The notes beneath the pieces were generated by a model, which had not been told where the DNA came from, did no database searches, and saw only the letters and a program-made list of their open reading frames with translations. Below, one piece after another: positions 1 to 6,152 of a DNA stretch of 10,486 nt. The first letter of the stretch is position 1; the number at the start of each line of letters is the position of its first letter. Source of the stretch: an uncultured Rickettsiales bacterium. Lineage in GTDB: Bacteria > Pseudomonadota > Alphaproteobacteria > Rs-D84. Both the position numbers and the translations under genes were made by a program. Location of the stretch: NCBI GenBank assembly GCA_900549365.1, contig UROD01000024.1, positions 1 to 10,486 of the forward strand, given 5' to 3'.

Positions 1-73
1 GGGTTAGGTAGGACTTGAACCCACGACCAAAGCGTTATGAGCGCTCCGCTCTAACCAACTGAGCTACTAACCC
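1..73 (-). tRNA. tRNA with CAU anticodon (probably tRNA-Ile2, possibly elongator tRNA-Met)
   Basis: Read on the minus strand the sequence folds as a complete cloverleaf: acceptor arms GGGTTAG/CTAACCC, D stem GCTC/GAGC, anticodon stem GAGCG/CGCTT with loop CTCATAA (anticodon CAT at 39-37), and T stem GTGGG/CCTAC with loop TTCAAGT. The discriminator base and any encoded CCA lie outside the window. It is not the initiator: it has a G1-C72 pair and lacks the three G-C pairs at the base of the anticodon stem. A CAU anticodon is shared by elongator tRNA-Met and by tRNA-Ile2, whose C34 is converted to lysidine by TilS. The anticodon arm and variable loop (CGCTT-TGGTC) resemble tRNA-Ile2 more, but I cannot settle the identity by eye. 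It has its own promoter just upstream. Confidence 0.95.
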
Positions 74-82
74 ACAGACGCA

Positions 83-110
83 ATTATATATGTTTTCGCA
101 TGCGTTGCAA
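83..110 (-). promoter_or_regulatory. Sigma-70-type promoter of the CAU tRNA
   Basis: On the minus strand TTGCAA (110-105) is followed after 16 bp by a perfect TATAAT (88-83). The predicted transcription start is near position 76, only a few bases before the tRNA 5' end at 73. The same -35 and -10 hexamers precede the tmRNA and tRNA-Arg in this window, which supports the call. Confidence 0.8.
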
Positions 111-157
111 GTGCTTTTTGTATTATATGCTTTATTTTTTCGCGGTTCTGTGGCAAT

Positions 158-1447
158 ATGATGCGCATGAGTTTAATAAAACCAATTTTGAATGATACCC
201 AGATGGCGGCCTTTGACGCGGTTGCGCATTCTAATTCAAATGTATTGATTCTGGGTCAGGCGGGGACGGGCAAATCCACATTTGTAAATTACCTGAAATC
301 TGCATTGAACAAGCGGGTTATCTGTGCGTGCCCAACCGCCGTATCTGCGTTAAATGTCGGCGGCCAGACAATTCATTCGCTGTTTCAAATCCAGCCGCGT
401 GATTTCATTATGCCAGAATTATTAAAGTTAAAGGCAAAACCGCGTAATATATTAAATGCGACCGACGTATTGATTATAGATGAAATATCAATGGTTGCGC
501 CCGATTTGCTGGACGCTATGGATATCTTGGCACGCAGTGCGCGCCGCAATAATGCACCATTTGGCGGCATCCAGATTGTTGCAATCGGTGATTTGTTTCA
601 GTTGCCGCCGGTTATAACCCGCGATGCGGCTGAATTATATCAACAGGCATACGGTCACGAAAATGCGTACTTTTTTGATGCAAATGTTGCGCATCGGTGC
701 GATTTTCGTCGTTTTGACTTTGAATGTGTGTATCGCCAGAATGATACGGCGTTGCTGGACAATCTGATTCAGTTGCGTCACGGCGAATTGGGGGCATTGG
801 ATTTCTTTAATAATTGCCAGATTACAGACGCCACGCGTCGCGCCAATGCCGTGATAATTACGCCGTTTCGTGCGGTTGCCGAACGCATCAATGCCGACCG
901 ATTGGCGCAAATCAATGCGCCGGTGGTATCATACGCGGGTGTTTTGTCGGGGACTTTTTCAGAACGCGATGTGCCTGCGCCAATGAATCTGACGTTAAAG
1001 GTTGGGGCATTGGTGGTATTTGTGAAAAACAGTGACAAGTGGCACAATGGTTCAATGGGCATTGTCCAGAACCTGACTGCGCGTGAAATAACGGTACAAT
1101 TATTGAACAAAGACCACGATATTGTAACGGTTCGTCCTGATAAATGGGAAAAAATAGAATACACCCGCGATGAAAACGACCGCGTTATTGAAAACGAAGT
1201 CGGCAGTTTCAAGCAATTCCCGCTGAATTTGGGCTATGCCATGACAATACACAAGGCACAAGGTAAAACACTGGACGCAGTTGTGGTTGATATTTCGCGT
1301 GGTGCGTTTGCGCATGGTCAAACGTATGTCGCACTGTCCCGCACACGCAGCGCGGCAGACATGCATATCGCAACGCCGTTGCGCCCACGTGATGTTATTT
1401 TTGATTCCCGCGTGCTAAGTTTTGTTGATGCAAATCAACCATCATAA
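158..1447 (+). CDS. PIF1/RecD-like superfamily 1 DNA helicase
   Basis: This 429-residue protein carries the helicase motifs of the PIF1/RecD branch of superfamily 1, ATP-driven enzymes that unwind DNA 5' to 3'. Visible motifs are Walker A GQAGTGKS (33-40), Walker B LIIDE (105-109), motif III GDLFQLPPV (144-152), TIHKAQGKT (363-371) and QTYVALSRTRS (388-398) with the arginine of motif VI. The region between motifs III and V is short, so this is a compact, core-only helicase without an evident accessory domain. Bacterial PIF1 relatives are linked to replication and to resolving G-quadruplexes and other structured DNA; the role here is inferred. No good ribosome-binding site is seen. ATG at 158, 161 or 167 are all possible starts, and the choice does not touch any domain. 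The 3' end overlaps the convergent gene at 1395-2483 by 53 bp. Confidence 0.9.
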   Translation: MMRMSLIKPILNDTQMAAFDAVAHSNSNVLILGQAGTGKSTFVNYLKSALNKRVICACPTAVSALNVGGQTIHSLFQIQPRDFIMPELLKLKAKPRNILNATDVLIIDEISMVAPDLLDAMDILARSARRNNAPFGGIQIVAIGDLFQLPPVITRDAAELYQQAYGHENAYFFDANVAHRCDFRRFDFECVYRQNDTALLDNLIQLRHGELGALDFFNNCQITDATRRANAVIITPFRAVAERINADRLAQINAPVVSYAGVLSGTFSERDVPAPMNLTLKVGALVVFVKNSDKWHNGSMGIVQNLTAREITVQLLNKDHDIVTVRPDKWEKIEYTRDENDRVIENEVGSFKQFPLNLGYAMTIHKAQGKTLDAVVVDISRGAFAHGQTYVALSRTRSAADMHIATPLRPRDVIFDSRVLSFVDANQPS

Positions 1448-2483
1448 TATTATACAGCGCATCGCCATTGCGTTTCATCTGGTCAAAATCAACGGTTTTT
1501 CCATTTACCAATTCGCGCACAGATGGCGCGGCGCGCCCCGTCAGCATATTTTTTGCACCACGCGTCAATGCGTTGCGTTCGGCATCAAATAATATACCGC
1601 CATCGTCCGACGTCATCATCGCTTGGCGTTCGGCGCGCAGAATCCCGCGGTGGTCGTGTTCGCCAGTAAATGTGCTGCGCAGATGCTGAACAATAAACAG
1701 ATTGCCACGGTCGCCCGCAAAGAATGCCGGCACAACATCGGCAGAATTTTCAGACATATATCTGGCGAATGCGTTGGCGTGATTTTGCATTGTGGTATCT
1801 TCGGCAGATGCAAATGAAATTGTGTTAAATCGGCGACGATTGGGGTTCAATGGGGTCAACGGCCCGTGCTGAATCACCAGTAAATTATGCTGAATCTTGG
1901 CAATTTGTTCGGGCGTGCGGCCCGCGGCGACCAGTTGCCCCGCCATATAGTCGCCCAGTTGCGTTATAGCCGCTGCACCATGACTGTGCGCATAAAACAT
2001 AATATTGCGCATATTTTTTATTGCCGTGTTTATCGGACGCACGCGACCGTTTTCGTCAAACAGGCGCGGCCGCAACAGTATGTTATATAAATCGATAACA
2101 TAATTTGGCACGGGTTCTTTTGCGCGCATTTCGTCCAAACGGACGGTCTGGGCGGCGCGCGCGACAGGGTGGTCAGCCAAATTTAATTTGCGTCCTGCAC
2201 GATGAAACAAATCGGCACGTTCCAGTGATGGACTGCGCGATGCAAAATCATATACCACCGAATAAACATTTACCCCTGATACGTTTTCTTCGGCTAATGC
2301 GCGATACAGCATTTTGCCATATGAATTTGCGTGACTGTCAGAATTGGTCAGTTCGCCACCAAATGCCACGACCGCTGGTACGTCTGTGGGCACAGACAGT
2401 GCGATAGACATATGATACATGTCCGCGCCATCTGGGGCGGTACGTTGAATAACGTGGGCGCGACTGGGGCGATATGCGGTCAT
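1395..2483 (-). CDS. Uncharacterised protein with a hydrolase-like AHSHG motif
   Basis: I do not recognise this 362-residue protein. Residues 37-80 (AVVAFGGE, then NVYSVVYDF) and 161-173 look like the strands of an alpha/beta fold. The stretch IMFYAHSHGAAAI places a serine (S167) in A-H-S-H-G, close to the G-x-S-x-G nucleophile elbow of alpha/beta hydrolases and lipases, and strand-like LLVIQHG follows at 201-207. A hydrolase role is therefore possible but unproven, because I cannot assign the acid and histidine of a triad. No signal peptide or membrane segment is seen, so the protein is probably cytoplasmic. The start is fixed by an ATGA overlap with the rimI stop (2483-2480), which suggests translational coupling at the end of the lon-tsaB-rimI operon. 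The last 53 bp overlap the convergent helicase gene. The length and the coupled start argue that it is real. Confidence 0.8.
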   Translation of the reverse strand: MTAYRPSRAHVIQRTAPDGADMYHMSIALSVPTDVPAVVAFGGELTNSDSHANSYGKMLYRALAEENVSGVNVYSVVYDFASRSPSLERADLFHRAGRKLNLADHPVARAAQTVRLDEMRAKEPVPNYVIDLYNILLRPRLFDENGRVRPINTAIKNMRNIMFYAHSHGAAAITQLGDYMAGQLVAAGRTPEQIAKIQHNLLVIQHGPLTPLNPNRRRFNTISFASAEDTTMQNHANAFARYMSENSADVVPAFFAGDRGNLFIVQHLRSTFTGEHDHRGILRAERQAMMTSDDGGILFDAERNALTRGAKNMLTGRAAPSVRELVNGKTVDFDQMKRNGDALYNIMMVDLHQQNLARGNQK

Positions 2484-2866
2484 AATTCTTTCTCCATCAT
2501 AATGGCATCATTGCCATCATAGTATTTTGGACGAATACCAATCTGGTGAAAACCTGCACGTTCATATAATTTGCGGGCAGGGGCGTTGTTTTCTGCCACT
2601 TCTAGAAATAATTTTTTTATACCGCGGGCGCGCAAATCTTGTTCTGCAACAACCAGCATTGCACTGGCAATGCCTGCGCGACGCGCATCGGGGTGAACGC
2701 CAATGGTGATTATTTCGGCTTCGTCCGCGACAGCGCGATAAACAATAAATCCATTTTGACTGGCAATAATATCACAGCCCGATTTTTTCAAATCGGCAAA
2801 ATCCTGTGCCGTCCATGGTTTTGACGGAAAACAAGCGCGATGCAAAGATTCCAGTTCATTCAGCAT
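2480..2866 (-). CDS. rimI: GNAT-family N-acetyltransferase RimI (protein N-alpha-acetyltransferase)
   Basis: This is a 128-residue GNAT-fold acetyltransferase. RimI transfers acetyl from acetyl-CoA to the N-terminal alanine of ribosomal protein S18 and to other N termini. The acetyl-CoA loop is HPDARRAGIASAML (58-71). LFLEVAENNAPARKLYERAGF (86-106) is the usual C-terminal signature, with E89 and Y101 spaced like Glu103 and Tyr115 of the enterobacterial enzyme. The frame stays open to 2953, but the start at 2866 (MLNELESLHRACFP) matches the usual RimI N terminus. It lies 11 nt inside the end of tsaB, whereas the longer form would add 29 residues unlike the family. The tsaB-rimI pair is a common bacterial arrangement. 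A related N-acetyltransferase cannot be excluded, but the context favours RimI. Confidence 0.88.
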   Translation of the reverse strand: MLNELESLHRACFPSKPWTAQDFADLKKSGCDIIASQNGFIVYRAVADEAEIITIGVHPDARRAGIASAMLVVAEQDLRARGIKKLFLEVAENNAPARKLYERAGFHQIGIRPKYYDGNDAIMMEKEL

Positions 2867-3404
2867 GTGTGGCGTGCTCTTCGGCATAACTGGGACGCAG
2901 GTACATCGGAACAACAACGTCCAGATTACCCGTGGCCAGTTTCTGTTCGGCAATTTTTGTTGCCAGCGTTAAATCAAATGGTTTATGCCCAACTGTTTGC
3001 GGACATTCCATTTGGCGTGTTTCTAATTCATCAATAGACATCGTTTGGGGCTGTGTTTTCGCAGACGCAACAAAGAAATCACCACGACCAGATTCAATCG
3101 CAACAAATGCGTCCGGCGTGGCCGCCAAATACAGTTCAAATGCATTGATTGGCACAACTGGAATATTTAATCCCATTGCCAACCCTTTGGCATATGCGAT
3201 TCCCAGACGGATTCCTGTAAAACTGCCCGGACCCACAACAACGGCAACAGCGGTCAAATCACGCCAAGACGCGCCACATTCGTGCATAAATTTTTCACAT
3301 GCGGTTGGCAACGCAACGGATTGTTTTCCCGCGTCAACGCGCGTGTGTTGCGCGCCCAGTACAAATTCCAAGCCCGCCCCAGATGTATTTATAACCAATA
3401 TCAT
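2856..3404 (-). CDS. tsaB: tRNA t6A biosynthesis protein TsaB
   Basis: TsaB (YeaZ) is the partner of TsaD and TsaE in the complex that transfers the threonylcarbamoyl group onto A37 of ANN-decoding tRNAs. The protein starts with MILVINTSG, the first strand of the ASKHA fold, and contains the hallmark GPGSFTGIRLG (58-68) followed by AKGLAMGLNIPVV. At 182 residues it is shorter than the more usual 220-230, and the second lobe is reduced. TsaB proteins lack a complete ATP site and act as a scaffold, so this need not abolish function. The start codon follows the stop of the 87-residue gene after one base, with AAAGG about 10 nt upstream, and the end overlaps rimI by 11 nt. This indicates one tightly coupled operon. 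Confidence 0.93.
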   Translation of the reverse strand: MILVINTSGAGLEFVLGAQHTRVDAGKQSVALPTACEKFMHECGASWRDLTAVAVVVGPGSFTGIRLGIAYAKGLAMGLNIPVVPINAFELYLAATPDAFVAIESGRGDFFVASAKTQPQTMSIDELETRQMECPQTVGHKPFDLTLATKIAEQKLATGNLDVVVPMYLRPSYAEEHATHAE

Positions 3405-3405
3405 T

Positions 3406-3669
3406 TTATCGTGCCTTTGGTGTTCTGTTTTTTATCATGCACAATGCCATATGTGCAAATAGTCCATTATACATATTGGAATTGCCGTTTTCGGTGTTGC
3501 GGGTATATAACAAAGCCCGACCGAATTTTTCCAATGGGTGCACACAAATCAGTTCGTGCACACCCGACGAAATCCGATATACATCGTTATCAGACGAACG
3601 TGCGCAACGTATGATTGTCGCAGGATTCCGCAATATTTTATAAATCGAATATTGTTCTACTAAATTCAT
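3406..3669 (-). CDS. Hypothetical 87-residue protein between lon and tsaB
   Basis: I do not recognise this protein. It begins MNLVEQYSIYKILRNP, contains three cysteines (in the segments IIRCARS, ELICVHP and ALCMIKN) and ends with the basic stretch KNRTPKAR. No membrane segment or known motif is evident. It starts 18 nt after the lon stop and ends one base before the tsaB start, which is how a real operon member sits. It does not contain a Lon peptidase fragment, so it is not a broken remnant of that domain. The small size and lack of recognised relatives leave some doubt. Confidence 0.6.
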   Translation of the reverse strand: MNLVEQYSIYKILRNPATIIRCARSSDNDVYRISSGVHELICVHPLEKFGRALLYTRNTENGNSNMYNGLFAHMALCMIKNRTPKAR

Positions 3670-3687
3670 AACTGTTATCTTTTTATA

Positions 3688-5445
3688 TTATGCGCGTGCA
3701 CCAAAACCAATTCGTTTTGCCATGTTTGCTGATTTATGCGTTGCCAACAATTCATCGATTTTTGCAATCGTAAATTCTGTTTTTGTATCTTCGCAATTAT
3801 TCAATAACAGTTCGCGACGCAAAATGGCGGTTAATTCACGCTGTAATTCACGCACCCCTTGTTCAGACGTATAATCGTGAATAATGTGTCGCAATGCATC
3901 ATCAGAAATCACAATATTGTTTGGGTTCCATCCTGTATCATGTGCCGCACGCGCAATCAAATGTTCGCGTGCAATACGTACCTTTTCATCTTCGCTATAC
4001 CCAGGGATTTCAATGATTTCCATACGGTCTTTCAGTGCTGCCGACATATTCAAACTGTTGGCGGTGGCAATGAATAATACGTTGGACAGGTCAAAATCAA
4101 CCTCTAAATAATGATCACGAAACGCTTTGTTTTGTTCTGGGTCAAGGATTTCCAGCAACGCAGATTCCGGATCACCACGCCAATCACGTCCCATTTTATC
4201 AATCTCGTCCAGAACAATCACAGGATTATTTGCCTTGCAACGTTTTAACGCGTCCATAATACGGCCAGTTTGTGCGCCTATGTACGTCTTGCGATGACCA
4301 CGAAAGTGCGCTTCGTCTGAAACGCCACCTAATGAAATACGGTGATATTTACGCCCCAGCGCACTGGCAATGGATTTTGCCAGCGATGTTTTGCCAACCC
4401 CAGGGGCACCAACGAAACATAAGATGCTGCCCTGATTACCGCCCGTTTTTTTCATAACGGCAATATGTTCCAAAATACGCTCTTTGACCGCTTGCATACC
4501 GGAATGTTCGCTGTCCAATACGCTGCGTGCCACATTCAAATCAATTTCAGATTTATCAGATTTGCCCCATGGCATTGCCAACAATTCGTCCAAATAAGAT
4601 TTTAATAATGCGCCATCATTAGACATTGGCGCAAAAGAACGCATGCGTTTCCATTCTGTCATGGCTTTTTCGCGCACGTCCGCGGGCAGGGGGGCTTTTT
4701 CAATACGCTTGCGCATATTTTCAGAATCTGCCTCGTCACTGTCTTCGCCCATTTCGTGCTGAATAGCGCGCATTTTTTCTTGTAAAATCGCCTCGCGACG
4801 GCCGCGTTCCATCTGTTGCTGAATACGACGATTGATGGAATCTTCTATCTTGGCAGTTGCCATAATCAGGTTGATTTGTTCCAGCAAGATTACCAATTTG
4901 TCGTGCCAACTGGTTGTGCGCAGAATACGAATTGCCACGTCGGGTTCCAGTCCCGCCATCTGAATCACACCATCAACGAATGCCGCCAATGGATAATTCT
5001 GCATCAGGCCACGCAGACGGTCGGCCTTGAATTTACGTACGCCAGATAATTGCTGCATATTTTCGGCAATTTTATCGCGCAGTGCGATTGTCTGTTCGTC
5101 GCGTTCATCATTTGCGACAACAATCGGTGTAACATCAGCAGAAAACAGACCGTCCGATACTGTAATGTCTGTCAAATTCACGGCATGCGTGGTCAGAATA
5201 ATAACATGTATCGAACCGTCCGGCATACGTAATACATGCGCAATATCGCCAATCGTGCCGATGTCATAAATATCTTCGGCGGCGGCGGGATACGACCACG
5301 AATGCTGGGGCACTAAAACAATGCGCCCGCCAGACGCGGCGGCGGCCTCTATACAGGCGATGGATTGTGGGTTGTCAACGTACACCGGTACAGTAATATC
5401 GGGGTGAACAACCAAATCACGAACGGGTAAAATAAATTCTTTCAT
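3688..5445 (-). CDS. lon: Lon-like AAA+ protein lacking the C-terminal peptidase domain
   Basis: The protein follows bacterial Lon over its N-terminal substrate-binding domain (1 to about 190), the helical linker with QEKMRAIQHEMGE (222-234) and the AAA+ module. Visible elements are Walker A GAPGVGKT (346-353), pore loop KTYIG (386-390), Walker B VLDEID (411-416), the LLEILDPEQN segment, sensor 1 TAN (461-463), the arginine of KDRME (474) and sensor 2 GVREL (530-534). Lon is a homohexameric unfoldase and protease of about 780-820 residues. This one ends at 585 with KRIGFGARA, where the peptidase domain carrying the Ser-Lys dyad (Ser679 and Lys722 in E. coli) would begin. Only 283 nt separate its stop from tsaB, too little for the roughly 200 missing residues, and no peptidase remnant is seen there. 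I infer an ATP-driven unfoldase or chaperone without its own protease. It opens the operon and has a promoter directly in front; the ATG at 5445 has no visible ribosome-binding site. Confidence 0.93.
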   Translation of the reverse strand: MKEFILPVRDLVVHPDITVPVYVDNPQSIACIEAAAASGGRIVLVPQHSWSYPAAAEDIYDIGTIGDIAHVLRMPDGSIHVIILTTHAVNLTDITVSDGLFSADVTPIVVANDERDEQTIALRDKIAENMQQLSGVRKFKADRLRGLMQNYPLAAFVDGVIQMAGLEPDVAIRILRTTSWHDKLVILLEQINLIMATAKIEDSINRRIQQQMERGRREAILQEKMRAIQHEMGEDSDEADSENMRKRIEKAPLPADVREKAMTEWKRMRSFAPMSNDGALLKSYLDELLAMPWGKSDKSEIDLNVARSVLDSEHSGMQAVKERILEHIAVMKKTGGNQGSILCFVGAPGVGKTSLAKSIASALGRKYHRISLGGVSDEAHFRGHRKTYIGAQTGRIMDALKRCKANNPVIVLDEIDKMGRDWRGDPESALLEILDPEQNKAFRDHYLEVDFDLSNVLFIATANSLNMSAALKDRMEIIEIPGYSEDEKVRIAREHLIARAAHDTGWNPNNIVISDDALRHIIHDYTSEQGVRELQRELTAILRRELLLNNCEDTKTEFTIAKIDELLATHKSANMAKRIGFGARA

Positions 5446-5454
5446 AGCGAAATA

Positions 5455-5482
5455 AATATAAGATATTTTTACAATAATTCAA
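5455..5482 (-). promoter_or_regulatory. Putative promoter of the lon operon, nearly leaderless
   Basis: On the minus strand TTGAAT (5482-5477), a 16-bp spacer and TATATT (5460-5455) form a plausible sigma-70 promoter. The predicted start is near 5448, only about three bases before the lon ATG, so the mRNA would be leaderless or almost so. That fits the lack of a Shine-Dalgarno sequence. The region is AT-rich, so a chance match is possible. No CIRCE-type inverted repeat or other heat-shock element was seen. Confidence 0.45.
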
Positions 5483-5490
5483 GAGTAATA

Positions 5491-5518
5491 AAAATCCCCC
5501 GAAAAAATCGGGGGATTT
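5491..5518 (-). terminator. Rho-independent terminator after the small membrane protein gene
   Basis: An 11-bp perfect stem (5492-5502 with 5508-5518, core CCCCCGA/TCGGGGG) closes an A5 loop on the plus strand. Read on the minus strand it is followed by TTTTTATTA, a good T tract, so it terminates transcription from 5770 towards lon. It separates the tmRNA and small-protein unit from the lon operon. Confidence 0.9.
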
Positions 5519-5539
5519 CAATTCTCTAGTACCATTGGC

Positions 5540-5770
5540 TTAACGACGACGACCATTAAAACCATTGTATTGTGCGGTGTTGCTGGAACGTTTTGACAAA
5601 TAACGTGCCGCAATCAAGACCAACCATTCAACCGCCAACATGCCCATATAGGACAGTTTGTTGTCAATACCGTTGACCCAGCCCAAAACATAAACAATCT
5701 GTGCCATGAATGATACATACAAAATACCAAACATGCTGGTAAAGAATACCTTTTTTACTTTTCCAAACAT
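5540..5770 (-). CDS. Small membrane protein with two predicted helices
   Basis: This 76-residue protein has no relative I recognise. A short basic N terminus (MFGKVKKV) precedes a hydrophobic segment at about 9-32. A short polar loop (NGIDNKL) follows, then a second hydrophobic segment at about 40-58. The polar, basic tail SKRSSNTAQYNGFNGRRR ends the protein. This predicts a two-helix inner-membrane hairpin with both ends in the cytoplasm. AAGG (in AAAAAGGCAG) sits about 7 nt before the ATG, and a strong terminator follows the stop, both signs of a real gene. It lies about 40 nt downstream of the tmRNA on the same strand and has no clear promoter of its own, so it may be expressed by read-through from the tmRNA. 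Confidence 0.65.
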   Translation of the reverse strand: MFGKVKKVFFTSMFGILYVSFMAQIVYVLGWVNGIDNKLSYMGMLAVEWLVLIAARYLSKRSSNTAQYNGFNGRRR

Positions 5771-5808
5771 TTTTCTGCCTTTTTTCCCTTGTATTAAAAT
5801 TTATCAAT

Positions 5809-5836
5809 GTCGGGTTTCTGGTGCCAGGTACCCGAC
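5809..5836 (-). other. Nested hairpin at the 3' end of the tmRNA locus
   Basis: GTCGGGT (5836-5830) pairs with ACCCGAC (5815-5809) on the minus strand. The loop itself holds CTGG/CCAG (5827-5824 with 5821-5818), giving an elongated hairpin. An AT-rich stretch with only a short T run (AAATTTTAAT) follows. It could be the last structural element of the tmRNA tag-encoding piece, a weak terminator, or both. The weak T tract would allow read-through into the membrane-protein gene. Confidence 0.6.
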
Positions 5837-5896
5837 CAACCCCGCAATAAGCGAAATGGATACAATCAACAATTGCCAATCATATCCGATGCCATA

Positions 5897-5932
5897 TTAG
5901 GCAGCCATTGCAAGGCGAACATTGTCGTTCGC
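5897..5932 (-). other. tmRNA proteolysis-tag reading frame ANDNVRLAMAA
   Basis: Codons GCG AAC GAC AAT GTT CGC CTT GCA ATG GCT GCC and TAA run from 5932 to 5897. The preceding codon GCT (5935-5933) also encodes alanine, so the resume codon may be either GCG or GCT. With the alanine from charged tmRNA the added tag is A(A)ANDNVRLAMAA. A small hairpin, GCGAT-AGA-ATCGC (5945-5933), lies directly in front. The ANDN start is typical of Alphaproteobacteria. The end AMAA differs from the common ALAA or AVAA that ClpXP reads. Confidence 0.92.
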
Positions 5933-6071
5933 AGCGATTCTATCGCCATTCAGTTTTTAATCGGCTTTTAACGACGCCATGTCGGATTCAATCTTTTGTC
6001 TTTACTGCGCCTGTCGAAACTATGTCAGCCCCCCGACGTTCAACCACTGCGGTCAAACAACCACAATGATT

Positions 6072-6152
6072 TTCTGAAATCGAAATAAAATTGGTGGAGC
6101 TGTGGGGTACCGCCCCCCAGTCCAAAACGTCTATTCCACAAAGATTTCAGAA
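6072..6152 (-). repeat. 10-bp inverted repeat enclosing the tmRNA acceptor piece
   Basis: TTCTGAAATC (6152-6143 on the minus strand) is perfectly complementary to GATTTCAGAA (6081-6072). The arms flank the T arm and CCA end of the tmRNA acceptor piece, with 61 nt between them. One arm lies in the spacer that must be removed to make two-piece tmRNA, so the stem would exist only in the precursor and could guide processing. Confidence 0.7.

Noticed and set aside
105..131. A plus-strand helicase promoter using the self-complementary TTGCAA at 105-110
   Set aside because: The only -10-like hexamers at usable distance are poor (TATGCT after 15 bp), so I did not list it.
778..1212. A 144-codon minus-strand frame inside the helicase gene
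   Set aside because: It lies wholly inside a gene with clear helicase motifs, has no ribosome-binding site and shows no domain; it is a shadow frame.
2867..2953. N-terminal extension of rimI to the ATG at 2953
   Set aside because: The 29 added residues lie inside tsaB and do not resemble the RimI N terminus; the ATG at 2866 does.
2932..3462. A 176-codon plus-strand frame opposite tsaB
   Set aside because: It is antisense to tsaB, whose family motif is clear, and the translation is low-complexity with no recognisable fold.
3406..3669. The 87-residue gene as a frameshifted remnant of the missing Lon peptidase domain
   Set aside because: It has no resemblance to the Lon Ser or Lys active-site regions and is far too short, so a pseudogene reading is not supported.
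6033..6091. Spacer between the tmRNA pieces as a possible separate small RNA
   Set aside because: It is the expected transcribed spacer of a permuted tmRNA gene; the GTGGTTG direct repeat in it is too short to mean much.
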